A DNA stretch of 64,000 nucleotides, taken from Diphasiastrum complanatum (Eukaryota; Streptophyta; Lycopodiopsida; Lycopodiales; Lycopodiaceae). Positions 53,601 through 62,099 of the stretch are shown here, one piece after another. The DNA lies in contig CM055092.1 of the NCBI GenBank assembly GCA_029204225.1, forward strand, positions 47,378,777 to 47,442,776, read 5' to 3'. The position numbers and the translations under genes are program-made. Every line of letters begins with the position of its first letter. The first letter of the stretch is position 1. The notes beneath the pieces are model-generated. The model was not told the origin of the DNA and did not search any database. It saw only the letters and a program-made list of their open reading frames with translations.

Positions 53601-56600
53601 CTCCACCAGTCTACGACTTTCTCATGGACTCTCCGCCACCCGAGCAGGCCCAGGATGGTACTGGGCGGGCCTTCGAGGATGTGGAAGAGATCCCTTCTTC
53701 CTTCCCTTCCCATCCGGATGACCTCCTCAGCCAGCAGTTTTCGTACCCCATGCCAGATGTTGCCCCCCCACCAGTGCACCCCACCTATGCTGCTGCACCC
53801 ATCCTTGCCAGTGCATCCCACTCTCCCCATTCCACGTCTACAGCTGATGCATCCACCAGCGCCCAGCCTGTCGCGTCATCGTCCATTCCCGTCACGGTTG
53901 GTGCACCGTGCTGGAGGTCCACCACCCGTCGTCCACCAGGGAGAGCCCTCGTGCAGCAGACCATTCGCGGCGCGCATCAGCCGCACATGGACAGAGAGGC
54001 CACACAGGCCGTGGCCAGTCTGGTTTACGAGCTGAACCTGCCCTTTGCCATCACCGACTCTGAGCCCTTCAGAAGGGCCTTCCGCCTTGCACAGTCTGTC
54101 AGCCCTAGCTGGAGAGTCCCTAGTTCAGAGGTTGTCCGCACACACATGCTGAGGGATAGGGTCGAGTCCTTGTCTAGAGAGATGGAGCCTCTGCGTCGGC
54201 ACTGGGCCACTTACGGTTGCAGCATCATGTCCGATGGCTGGACTGATGTCAGGAGGAGGCCGATCCTCAACATACTGGTCTCCAGCTGCATGGGCACACA
54301 GTTTTTGAGGGCAGTGGATTGCAGCAGGGGGGGAGAGTCATATCTGCAGAGTTCATGTTTGATGTCATCAGGTCTTCCATCCTAGCCATAGGCCCACAGC
54401 ATGTCGTCACGGTGGTGACGGACAATGCCACGAACTGCATTCAGATGGGTGTACTGTTAGAGGCCGAGTTCCCTCATATTGTTCATACCCCCTGTGCAGC
54501 CCACGGCATAGACCTTTTGATGGGGGACATTGGAGCACTTCCCTGGGTTAGAGCCATCGTCCGGGAGGCCCTCTTCCTGGTGACTTTTGTCACCAGAAAG
54601 AGGCGTGTTCTTGCCATGTTTCGGGTGTTTAGCCATCTGGACCTCCGTAAGCCAGCCCCCACGCGCTTTGCATTCGACTTGGTGGTCATGGACCGTTTGA
54701 TCAGGTGCAGGGCCCAGCTTCTACAGATGGTTGCCAGTGATCTTTGGGGTGCCAGTACATTTTCGCACACTGAGGATGGGGAGCACTTTTCTTCCACGGT
54801 GAGGGGAGACCAGTTCTGGAGGGATGCACAGACATTGTCAGGACTGCTTCGACCACTCTACATTGTGCTCCGCATGGCTGACAGCGAGGGGTCGACACTT
54901 GGACTGGTGTATGAGCTCATGGACCGGATTGGACAGTTCCTGCAGCTGCCCATCTTGCAGCCAGAGAGGTAAGCGGTACAGTGTTGCAATTGACCTTTAT
55001 CTTTTCAGTACTTGCTAGTTTGTTTTTCTGTCAATGTTAAGCTTTTTCGTAATGCCCTAAACCACATGCCCCTCACCTGCAGGATGACAGAGCTGAAGTT
55101 CATATGGGAGACGCGATGGAACTACTTCCACAGGAGTATCCACAGCGTTGCACACATGCTGCATCCCCTCTTCCTCTCTCCGACACAGATCGCAGACAGG
55201 GAGCTCGAGGCCGATTGGCTTCAGTACATTCACAGGGTGGGTCCACACATAGGTTTGGATCCTATCAGGCTCATGGAGGAGCTCGCTGCATTTCGTTTCG
55301 GCATGGGCACATTCGGCCACCCGGCTGCCCAGGATCCAGAGAGGAGGCAGCTACCCATTACCTGGTGGACCATGTTCGGTAGCACATACCCATCTATACA
55401 GCGTCTTGCACTGCGTGTCCTTTCTCAGGTATGCATCTCATTTTATCCTCCATTTTTTGTGTTTCGTTGAAGTTTCACCTTTGCCACAATGTGCTGAAGT
55501 ATTTCAATGCACGCACCACAGGACTGTGTTGCCTCTGTGTGTGAGCGTAATTGGAGCACATGGGCACTGATTCACACGAGGAGAAGAAACCGGTTGTCAG
55601 TGAGTCAGTTGGAGTGGTTGGTGTTCTGTAGCACCAACGCACGTCTCGCCAGGAGGCTTCCGACCATTACGAGCGCATTGCAGGTGATAAGCTAATCTTT
55701 CATAGCATGTTGGTTGACTCCTAGTATGTTGGTTTCATTTCTTAAAAAAGTTGTCTCTCTGACATGCAAATTTTAAACCTTGCAGACGAAGATATTTGAT
55801 TTGGAGCGCCAGGTTGACTTGCCTACGAACAGCACCCATCCCATGCCTGCAGATGACCTGGGCACACAGTTGATGGCAGAGAGAGAGAGGGAGCTTGCCG
55901 AGATGAGAGAGAGAGAGAGCTTGGGCTTGAGCACAGAGAGCCCCCATTGTATGAGGCAGATGAGCCAGTGTCAGAGGATGAGCATGATGAGGATGAGCCC
56001 ATTCGGGTTGTGTTTGCCAGACCAGAGAGGGATGAGGCAGATTATACAGGTGCAGGGCACACGCCACGGGCAGGGGTCACAGGTGCATCACGTGGCAGAG
56101 GTGGGACACATGGCACAGGTTATACCGGCAGACAGGCAGGGCACACAGGGGGGGGCAGTGGCATACCTACCTATGTCAACATGATGGAGGAGGCTCTTGA
56201 TAGAGGGCAGAGTGGTCTAGATGCTGGTCCCGCAGATGTTTGGATGCGTGCAGCACAGAGTCATGGCCGTTACTACGACAGCACACCAGAGGAGGCACCG
56301 ATGACTTTCATTGCACAGATTGGGAGGCCATGCAGGGTCTACAGGGTGCACATGATGAGGCACGGGATGAGGCTTGGGTTGATTCAGGGGTTGGTGCACA
56401 GGATGATTCAGAGGTCGGTGCACAGGATGATTTAGAGGCTGGTGCACAGGATGAGTCCCAGAGCCCAGAGCATTTGTATTCGGATGCCCAGCTGGCCGAC
56501 TTGGTTGCCACATTGGATTCAGAGGCCCAGCAGATGCCGAGTGTCAGGGCGCCCCCATCATCTCTTGCCAGCATGCCACACACAGAGTCCCAGCCAGAGC

Positions 56601-59076
56601 AGCCGCATGAGGTGCCTACAGTTCCTCCAGCTCCTCAGAGGGTGTATGTGCGTCGCACAGCTCCTCCAGTGCCACCGATGCCATTTAGGCCTGCATCCCC
56701 TCCATCGCCGTCCACTTCTGCAGCACCAGGTCTCCATGGCAGGCCACCATCTGTGCCCAGGTTTTCTCTTGCAGCGCCCACATCCACAGTGGCTCCTCCA
56801 GTGGCAGCACCCACGTCACATCCTCCTCCTTTGGCAGCACCCAGGATGTACCAGTACCGGCCACCACAGCGCCCCTTTCAGTACATATCGCCACTGTACT
56901 CGCCTCCTGCACAGCCAGTTCCTCCACCTGCAGCAGCCCCACGGGCACACACTCCACGAGCTCATCCTCCTCGCTCAGTTGCACAGGGAGTTCCCTCTTT
57001 TGCTTCCCTATCCCAGCCGGCCTCAGCTTGGGCCCAGCCTACCCAGCCAGGTGATTTGCATGGGGGTGACGAGGCATTGACAGCTCCTCTTGTCCGCAAG
57101 AGACCAGGCAGGCCCAAGGGTGCACCGAACAAGAAAGGCAAGGCACAGAAACTGCCAGGGAGGAGAGGACGACCACGCAGGGCTCCAGGTACAGGTAGAG
57201 GTGCAGTATCACAGCCAGTTGGAGCAGGTGTTGTTGGTTTGGCCTGCTTGGGGGCTGATGCGGAGGCTGATTGGGAGGATGAGGATGACGAGTCTTCCCC
57301 CTCGGATACACAGCCCATGCCAGTTCCAGACAGGCAGAGATATCGGCTGCGAGAGTCAGCTCGGGGCCCTGAGTTGTCTCCAGAGCATTCGTCTGAGTCA
57401 GAGCCAGAGCATTGATTGTGGCTCTATTGTTTTAGTTTCAGTAGTTTGTCTCTAGCAGTCGGTCTACCATTGTACTCAGATGATTTTTCACATTATATAC
57501 AGTGTTTGGCCTACATTATTTGCTGCACATTGTGCGTATGTCGCTCTGTACATGTGATGCTTTATTTTATGTTGAAGAATTCTATGTGCGTGTGTGAATC
57601 CTATTTTCATTTAATTTCGTTTGAAGTGAATGCTAGCTTCACATATATGCACCTACATCATGAGCACAGCAATCACCCCTACACCCCAAACGACATTGAA
57701 TAAACACATGTAATACATCTGCATTTAAAAAAATTACAAACATTGCATCTTACATGACCAGGCTCGCGTTGCACAAAAAACAACTATGTATATATTCAAC
57801 CGTTGTATCAGGATAACATCACATATACTGTCATTTTTTTAAGCAGCCATCTAGTTATTTGCTGCACCATAAACTGCCGAAAACTACATAGCAACAGTCC
57901 GCCACATACGGGTGGACCTCATCTATTCTAAACATCCCTCACTGATCCTCCACCGACTCCTCGCCCTCGTCTGGTGCATTGTTTTGTCGCTCTTGCTCTG
58001 CCTCCCGGTTAGCCCGAGCTGCCTCCTGGTTAGCCCGACGTCTGGCCGCCCTTTCCCTGACCATGATGAGCTGCCGTCGTGTGAAATTCATTCCGATCTG
58101 CTCATCCAGATCCAGCTCGACAGCGGGGACAGGATCCACAGCGGGGGCGGGTGGCTCCGGTTCCGGATTTCTCTGTCGAGTCTGTCGCAGCATCTCTCGG
58201 ATATCTGCCTCTTGCTTCCGATGCCTCTCGTTGTGCCTTCGGATATCTTCCTCAAGCTTTCTCCTGGCTTCGCCCTCGGGCTTCGGTGGTATTCGCTCAG
58301 CCATCTCGATCGACCTTCTCCTCACAGCACCCTGATCCTTGAACACCCTCTCACAGCACCCTGGCTCTCAAACAGCCTCTCACAGCCTGTCACCGGCTCT
58401 CGCTTGCTCTCTCACTGTCTATCACTAGCCCTCTCACAGCCTCTGAAAATGCCGACCACAATGGCATTGTGAGTGCCTATTTATCCCCACAGCCTGATCG
58501 GCCATGTGGATCCCCATCATCCCTCCATGTGCCTCCGTACCTGCCCCCATGTGATGCTCCCCCCTGTGTTGGTCTCCCATTGGGCCCATGGTCTGCTCAC
58601 CCACAATGCCCATGTGCCTCTGTACTTGCCCCCATGTGATGCTACCCCCCTGTGTTGGTCTCCCATTGGCCCCTCGGTCTGCTCACTCGCAGTGCCCATG
58701 TGCCATTGCAACAGTCCCCTGCATCATGTACTGTACCCTCTTTTTTTACACCCAGAACCCCCTCTTTTTACTTTTTTTTGTCCTTTTTTGGTAGTTAATA
58801 TGCAAAAAAAAAATTACTAAAAATATATTAAAAAATAAAAAAAATATTAAAAATGGTACCGCCCTAGTACCGCGGATCCCAGGGCGGTACCGTACCGGCG
58901 GTACCACTGATATGGTACCGGCGGTACCATACCAGCGGTACCAGAGGGTACTATGATTTAGACTTGTGATATTTGGATTGACATTTTAGTGATTTCTAGT
59001 TTGGGTGCCTATGTAGCTTTTATGCAAACTTGAAATGTATGTTGCAGTCTTACATAACTAAGGGTTTAACATCTAT

Positions 59077-59130
<54 letters not shown>

Positions 59131-61343
59131 CCTCCTTATGAGAGACGATGCACCATTCTAGGGATCAACAAAAGCTCAAAAACTCACATGTAAAAGAAAA
59201 AAATATTTTTAGTTACTTGCTTAGCAAAAACAATATAGCCCACCTTCCAAGTAAAACATCGGTAAGGTCAAGAAAGTGCCACCCTCTGAAAAGGATCGGC
59301 CACCACCAATATCATCCACTTCTGCATGTAGTAACCATGCTTATCAACACATCTATTGGCCAATATGTTACGTGTTTTTATTTATATTTTCTATGAGTGT
59401 GCTGCATCAAAGATAGTGGCAATGGCAATTGGCAAAAAAAGAGAACCTTTATAAAAGTCACAATCTTTATTTAATGCTCGCTCTGATTTACCTCCAAGGT
59501 AGGTATGCCTGCAGGTTAATGATGTGTCAAAAGTAAAACCACCACGAGATCCGGCTCCACCATCACCACGTTCATCACTGCATTCATAGAATTTTTTAAC
59601 ATGCCACATTAGAACGAGCAAAGGCATCTTAAAGGTTACACTTTGAACATTCTAACTCCAAAAGCACAACTAACCATATATGTTCCTAATTCCATCTTAG
59701 CTGCTACAACAATAAAGTCTCATGACCATCACTACATCTTCCGAGGCAGAGAATGAGGTGAAACTAATCTTTGCGAGGTTTGACAACTACGAGTCAAAGT
59801 TGTGCTTCATGCTAGGAATAAAAGAACTACAATCATTTTTTTCCGACCTAGTCAAGCTTGATAGTTAAAAAAAGTTACAATTAAGTTATAGATGGGAGAG
59901 GGCATGAAGAGCAATGGAGGAAGTCTAATTTACAAATTTTTCTTATATTACATATCAATGTTATGTCTAGGAGAGTGCCCAACATAATAAAAGGAGACAT
60001 GCAATCTTCAACCTATGGGGTCGACCAACAAAGTATCCAACCATAACTTCCAATGAAATTTTCTTTGTCTAGTACTAATGTTGGAGTTTCCGCTCACTTG
60101 GCAATTTCAATGATAGAAACAAGAGCTTTCAAGCTTGTGACGCTAGGGCAGAGTTGATATAGCTATTTAGCAGGCAACAAGATAGTGTTCTTTCAATGTT
60201 GGATCCATACATCCACGTTATGTCTAGGATAGTGCCCAACATAATAAAAGAGGAGTGCGATCTTCAACCTTACGGAATCCACCCACAAAGTCTTTCAATT
60301 CTGGATCCATTTGAGCATCAAAACATCCAGCTCTCACTGATTTTATTCATTCATTCAAGATAGAAGTGCTAAAACCGCTCTGATCATCCTTTCAATTTCC
60401 AAATGGTTACATCCCAGTGGTAGAACACTCTACTCTTAAAATTAAAGTTAGGATACCAGCAAATTTTTAAAACGGAAATTCTCCATATATCTTCTGCAAT
60501 AGATTAGAGCTATTGTCCATACATCTTCTGCATTAGCTTACTAACAGACCTAAATAAGCTGAAATTTTGCCAAATATGGACGTTGATCGTTCCGCAGGAC
60601 CCGCACATGTAGTCAAGTGCAGCCACTGGACTTTGGACATTAATGTCGCCTTTGATAGATAATGTCAGAGGTCTCAGTGTTGTGCTTTCAGACTGTTCTG
60701 GGCAGAATAATTTCATAGCCAATTCCTCTTACAAGATACCAGGACGCGTAAGTGATTTCAAAGTCCAATATGAATAACAAGAAACACAAAAAAGACTAAA
60801 AATATTATTAACACGAAACGACACGAGAACAAAGTTGTAAACAACAAGAAGCAGAAACAAGACCAAAGATGCTATCAGCAACAAACAGAAACGACACCAG
60901 TGGTAATCACAAAAACAAACAGAAATTCAGGGCCAAAAACATTATCAACAAGAAACAGAATCAAGACCAAAGAGATTGACAACAAGAAACCCAAACAAGA
61001 CCAATGATATTAAAAAGAAGAAACAGAAACAAGACCGAACATACGGAAAAGAAGAAGCAGAAACAAGACCAAATATATTGAAAAGAAGAAACAGAAACAA
61101 GAACAAAAATATTAAGCAGCAGAAACGGAAGCAAGACCGAAGGAGGGAAGAATTGAGAAAGAAAATAAAAGACCTGGAGGCTTCATCGCTGCCCAGGGAT
61201 TCTGCATCAGAACTGACTTCCTCCTCTTCCAGCTGCTCCAAATCGAGTTCACGAATGCGCTCCATCTGCAAGCGCTCGTTGTGTGGCACACCATCGCCTT
61301 CTCCTCCCAACTCTCGCCTCCGCTGCTGCTGCTGCTGCTCCAT
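33343..61343 (-). CDS. CRBN: Cereblon homologue (LON domain plus CULT domain), ten exons
   Basis: Cereblon is the substrate receptor of CUL4-DDB1 ubiquitin ligases. Joining ten minus-strand exons (61343-61174, 59577-59492, 59321-59244, 49071-48959, 48741-48676, 45161-45060, 44806-44257, 36092-35887, 33856-33693, 33472-33343) gives 1665 nt including the stop, or 554 residues. All phases match and every intron is GT-AG except intron 7 (GC-AG). Order: acidic Gln/Glu-rich N-terminus (1-60), FTFDTSL and HTYLG motif, Lon N-terminal domain (about 110-225; [21 protein letters not shown]), acidic linker, helical region ([14 protein letters not shown]), and the CULT domain (about 452-540). Zinc ligands are C453, C456, C520 and C522. 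The three ligand-pocket tryptophans are W509, W515 and W528. Length and order fit plant cereblons. The last zinc pair is C-x-C, one residue shorter than usual. Introns 3, 5 and 7 are swollen by transposons. Confidence 0.92.
33693..33856 (-). CDS. CRBN: Cereblon exon 9
   Basis: Acceptor TTTACAG|GC, donor CCTGG|GTATGG (phase 2). Encodes [30 protein letters not shown] and NSWFPG of the CULT domain, including the first pocket Trp. Confidence 0.93.
35681..35756. repeat. 38-bp tandem duplication in cereblon intron 8
   Basis: Two identical 38-bp units, each containing ACCTGATGACCATACATATG. It is close to exon 8 but outside the splice site. Confidence 0.9.
35887..36092 (-). CDS. CRBN: Cereblon exon 8
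   Basis: Acceptor TGTGCAG|AT, donor CCAA|GTACGT. Encodes [33 protein letters not shown] and RCKHC, which supplies the first zinc pair of the CULT domain. Confidence 0.93.
36291..36699 (+). repeat. 5' LTR of the non-autonomous element
   Basis: 409 bp. Nearly identical to the 3' LTR apart from the 25-bp gap and a few substitutions, so the insertion looks recent. Confidence 0.92.
37530..38174 (+). pseudogene. Gag-like remnant in the non-autonomous element
   Basis: One frame (37530-37718) has [18 protein letters not shown], like the N-terminus of copia gag; the ATG is at 37539 ([10 protein letters not shown]). A second open frame (37734-38174, 146 codons) is Ser-rich and has no motif I can name. 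Together they may be a vestigial gag or a family-specific protein. Confidence 0.5.
38890..39323 (+). repeat. 3' LTR of the non-autonomous element
   Basis: 434 bp, directly after the polypurine tract and followed by the AGAAT target duplication. Confidence 0.92.
39716..40080 (+). pseudogene. Ty3/gypsy gag fragment
   Basis: Reads [20 protein letters not shown] and [18 protein letters not shown], the C-terminal half of the gypsy gag core, then a Lys/Gln-rich stretch and a damaged CCHC-like region (ICYIGV...HWTTKC). It lies in cereblon intron 7 with no LTRs attached. Confidence 0.75.
40564..41685 (-). pseudogene. Copia gag fragment
   Basis: The 147-codon frame at 40564-41007 reads [32 protein letters not shown] and [20 protein letters not shown], a UBN2-type copia gag. 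The upstream part (41010-41330) continues it with stops. A primer-like site TGGTATTAGAGCTTC (671-685 of the 41 kb block, minus strand) and an LTR follow on the 5' side. The rest of the element is missing below about 40560. Confidence 0.82.
41686..42277 (-). repeat. 5' LTR of the truncated copia element
   Basis: 592 bp. On the minus strand it begins TGTTAGAAATAATG and ends CTCTCACA, directly before the primer site. No partner LTR is seen. Confidence 0.75.
42278..44256. other. Remainder of cereblon intron 7
   Basis: AT-rich intron sequence. Besides the GA, C and G runs at 42479-42538, I see no gene or transposon. Frames here are short and lack motifs. Confidence 0.5.
42479..42538. repeat. GA, CA, C-run and G-run simple repeat
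   Basis: A GA tract passes into CACA, C and then G runs; adjacent C and G runs can pair with each other as a hairpin. Confidence 0.9.
44257..44806 (-). CDS. CRBN: Cereblon exon 7 (GC donor)
   Basis: Acceptor GATATAG. Encodes the LON end ([20 protein letters not shown]), an acidic linker, and [19 protein letters not shown]. The donor is CTGCAG|GCAAGT, a GC-type site; it is fixed by the match of exon 8 (DMWRQMVEL) in phase 1. Confidence 0.92.
45060..45161 (-). CDS. CRBN: Cereblon exon 6
   Basis: A 34-codon exon in phase 0 at both ends: acceptor ATACAG, donor GCG|GTAAGT. Encodes [20 protein letters not shown], a conserved LON-domain strand. Confidence 0.92.
46240..46383 (+). repeat. TRIM 5' LTR
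   Basis: 144 bp. Differs from the 3' LTR at one base in the tRNA-like D stem and one in the T stem; the changes here disrupt pairing in both stems. Confidence 0.93.
46282..46353 (+). ncRNA. tRNA-like sequence in TRIM 5' LTR
   Basis: A 72-nt near-cloverleaf with acceptor pairs GGGCGGA/TCTGTCC, A box TAGCTTAGTGGTAGAGC and B box GGTTCGAATCC. The anticodon arm is weak; if aligned as a tRNA the anticodon would be CGG with a non-U at position 33. It is unlikely to be a working tRNA. Confidence 0.75.
46384..46396 (+). other. TRIM primer-binding site
   Basis: TGGTATCAGAGCC directly abuts the 5' LTR and matches the plant initiator-Met tRNA 3' end complement. Confidence 0.93.
46491..46499 (+). other. 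TRIM polypurine tract
   Basis: GAGGGGGGG directly precedes the 3' LTR. Confidence 0.9.
46500..46643 (+). repeat. TRIM 3' LTR
   Basis: 144 bp. Its tRNA-like D stem (GCTC/GAGC) and T stem (CTAGG/CCTAG) pair perfectly. Confidence 0.93.
46542..46613 (+). ncRNA. tRNA-like sequence in TRIM 3' LTR
   Basis: The better preserved copy: acceptor, D and T stems all pair, with A box TAGCTCAGTGGTAGAGC and B box GGTTCGAATCC. The anticodon stem has one mismatch, and the loop is not tRNA-like. Confidence 0.78.
48676..48741 (-). CDS. CRBN: Cereblon exon 5
   Basis: A 22-codon exon in phase 0 at both ends: acceptor TTGCAG, donor GAG|GTATGC. Encodes [20 protein letters not shown], part of the LON fold. Confidence 0.92.
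48959..49071 (-). CDS. CRBN: Cereblon exon 4 (LON domain start)
   Basis: Acceptor TTTCCAG|GG, donor GTGTG|GTATGA. Encodes [20 protein letters not shown] and HEAPYTIGV. Separated from exon 3 by a 10.2-kb intron containing the hAT-type transposon. Confidence 0.92.
49776..50238 (+). pseudogene. 3' fragment of a second hAT-like transposase gene
   Basis: Two exon-like blocks lie in cereblon intron 3, on the opposite strand. The first (49776-49886, after TGATGCAG and before GTTAGA) reads [20 protein letters not shown]. The second (from 50015, after TGTGCAG) reads [20 protein letters not shown], then an acidic tail ([20 protein letters not shown]) and ends RRARRVI. The style resembles C-termini of plant DUF659/hAT transposases and the tail of the element at 52725. 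The splice phases of the two blocks do not join cleanly, so this is tentative. Confidence 0.45.
50590..50668. repeat. (TG)n(AG)n compound microsatellite
   Basis: About 20 TG units followed by about 19 AG units, in cereblon intron 3. Confidence 0.95.
50860..52380 (+). pseudogene. Ty3/gypsy protease-RT remnant in cereblon intron 3
   Basis: The first block (50871-51110) reads [20 protein letters not shown], the end of a gypsy protease. Then come an RT approach region (about 51170-51330) and, after a stretch of unrelated sequence (51350-51770), RT motifs with many stops: [28 protein letters not shown] and [12 protein letters not shown], where the catalytic second Asp is replaced by His. It ends near 52380 in the RT-RNase H connection. 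Confidence 0.82.
52725..52812. repeat. Left terminal and subterminal repeats of the hAT element
   Basis: TIR followed by tandem GGTACCGCGG-type palindromes, four to five units, ending before the AT-rich stretch. Confidence 0.88.
53096..57415 (+). pseudogene. hAT-type transposase (BED finger, DUF659-like, AT-hook tail)
   Basis: The ATG at 53096 opens a BED-type finger (C33, C36, H50, C67 in [10 protein letters not shown]...LKGH). A Pro-rich linker follows, then the RNase H-like core: [14 protein letters not shown] (first Asp), VTDNATNC (second Asp), [17 protein letters not shown] (C-x2-H of the insertion domain) and CERNWSTW (catalytic Glu and hAT C-terminal motif). Introns are predicted at 54969-55082, 55429-55521 and 55684-55785. 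The long C-terminal tail is Pro/Gln-rich with two AT hooks ([27 protein letters not shown]). The 7-G run at 54327-54333 separates two frames of the core, and the frame also changes near 55925 and 56330, so this copy is probably inactive unless these are sequence errors. Confidence 0.85.
57939..58304 (-). CDS. Small charged second protein of the hAT element, 121 codons
   Basis: An intact minus-strand frame lies inside the transposon, convergent with the transposase gene and about 0.5 kb from its stop. I chose the ATG at 58304 (ATGGCTGAGCG, good start context); the frame is open upstream only with GTG. The protein is highly charged: [20 protein letters not shown] and [20 protein letters not shown] look helical or coiled-coil, with a Pro-rich acidic hinge between. 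I recognise no domain. An accessory protein that aids DNA binding or transposition is possible, but that is inference. A repeat of CCTCTCACAGC units lies just upstream. Confidence 0.6.
   Translation of the reverse strand: MAERIPPKPEGEARRKLEEDIRRHNERHRKQEADIREMLRQTRQRNPEPEPPAPAVDPVPAVELDLDEQIGMNFTRRQLIMVRERAARRRANQEAARANREAEQERQNNAPDEGEESVEDQ
58305..58955. repeat. Right end of the hAT element: second-gene promoter and subterminal repeats
   Basis: 58330-58450 has several CTCTCACAGC units. 58500-58720 contains a degenerate duplication (GCCCATGTGCCTC... and CCCATGTGATGCT... phrases twice). 58856-58950 carries GGTACCGGCGG-type palindromes before the TIR. Confidence 0.7.
59081..59126. repeat. (CT)n microsatellite
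   Basis: About 23 CT units in cereblon intron 3, about 120 bp downstream of exon 3. Read on the transcribed strand it is a GA tract. Confidence 0.95.
59244..59321 (-). CDS. CRBN: Cereblon exon 3
   Basis: Acceptor CATGCAG|AA, donor GGAAG|GTGGGC. Encodes [15 protein letters not shown] and LTLPMFYLE, leading into the LON domain. It is too short to stand out as an open frame and was found by homology and phase. Confidence 0.9.
59492..59577 (-). CDS. CRBN: Cereblon exon 2
   Basis: Acceptor ATGCAG|TG, donor GGAG|GTAAAT. Encodes [17 protein letters not shown] then HTYLG, the conserved motif before the LON domain. Entry in phase 2 completes a Ser codon; exit is in phase 1. Confidence 0.92.
59960..60291. 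repeat. 75-bp direct repeat pair in cereblon intron 1
   Basis: Copies at 59960-60034 and 60217-60291 share GTTATGTCTAGGA and GTGCCCAACATAATAAAA with small differences. Confidence 0.85.
60772..61140. repeat. Degenerate purine-rich minisatellite in cereblon intron 1
   Basis: Units of about 34 bp built on AAGAAACAGAAACAAGACCA recur about ten times, ending 33 bp from the exon 1 donor. The sequence is AC/AG-rich on the plus strand, so it is pyrimidine-rich in the transcript. Confidence 0.85.
61174..61343 (-). CDS. CRBN: Cereblon exon 1
   Basis: The ATG at 61343 opens [14 protein letters not shown], followed by [20 protein letters not shown], the conserved plant cereblon N-terminus. The exon ends in phase 2 at CTCCAG|GT. 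The original frame runs on into the intron and is not coding there. Confidence 0.9.
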
Positions 61344-62099
61344 TTGCGAAAAAAAGATAAAATGGGAAACGCTTCACTTTCTCTTCTCCTCTTCTTCTAA
61401 AAGCACTTTTTATTCATTGGGTTTTATAGAGATCTATATTACGTTATTTTATCAGTGCACATTATTTGAGAAATGAGGCCTCTTATTGGCCCCAATGCCC
61501 AACTTTCACTTTTTGCTTTTTCTTACATTGAGAATGGAGGCCTAGAGTTGATCCAAAAGTTAACTTGCTATTTCATATTTTACTCTTTTAGATTGAGCTA
61601 ATGAGATTGTTGTCACATCACATGAGGTGACACGAGCCCTTTGCCACATAGGGACAACATTGGGGCAACTCATTCCGAGCCTTTGTCTCGTAGTTGCAAA
61701 GGAATTGTCTTTTTTTTGGCAATTCTTGATTTGGTGACTTTCATGTGTCTATGATTATTTCTAAGCAATTGTATTTTTGTTTGGTTGAGACTACCAAGAT
61801 ATATAATATAAGTAACCATTAAAGTTGTTGAGTAATGCATGAAGCGCCGCTGAAACAATGTTATGAAAGGAGCATGAAAAATAGCACAAAGGGTAAATTA
61901 TAAGACATCATTGTGGTGTGGTGTGAATGTGAATGTGAATGTGGGTGTGTGTAAGCGAAAGCTCCTCAAGTTATTAACAATCAATCAATTAATCATGTGA
62001 TCATCGGGTTGGACTTATACATGTTGGGTGCCAATCCCTCACACTTATTCACTAATGTAGATCTCTAATCTAGCTAGGTATATGCGAATATTCCGCAAT
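61344..62099. other. Upstream region of cereblon
   Basis: Contains the 5' UTR and probable promoter of cereblon (minus strand). The first 60 bp are GA-rich in the sense strand. I could not place a TATA box. A short GTGAAT repeat lies at about 61920-61950. No other gene is visible. Confidence 0.45.

Larger units (their letters stand above)
52725..58955 (+). mobile_element. hAT-type DNA transposon, 6231 bp
   Basis: The ends start CATAGGTCCCGCGGTAC and, inverted, CATAGTACCCTCTGGTAC. Both sides carry the exact 8-bp direct repeat ATTTAGAC (52717-52724 and 58956-58963), the hAT signature length. Subterminal regions are packed with GGTACCGCGG-type palindromes (52730-52812 and 58856-58950), likely transposase-binding sites. 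The interior is GC-rich compared with the host and holds a multi-exon transposase gene on the plus strand and a small convergent gene on the minus strand. The element sits in cereblon intron 3, antisense to it. The intact ends and target duplication point to a fairly recent insertion. Confidence 0.92.

Noticed and set aside
53327-53830. Minus-strand 167-codon frame opposite the transposase
   Set aside because: Shadow of the GC-rich, Pro-rich linker of the transposase.
57912-58472. Plus-strand 186-codon frame over the right part of the hAT element
   Set aside because: It is the antisense shadow of the minus-strand charged frame; it gives a Leu/Ser-rich protein with no motif support.
60772-61140. 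CRISPR-like array
   Set aside because: The units are degenerate, contiguous and without unique spacers; the context is a plant intron.
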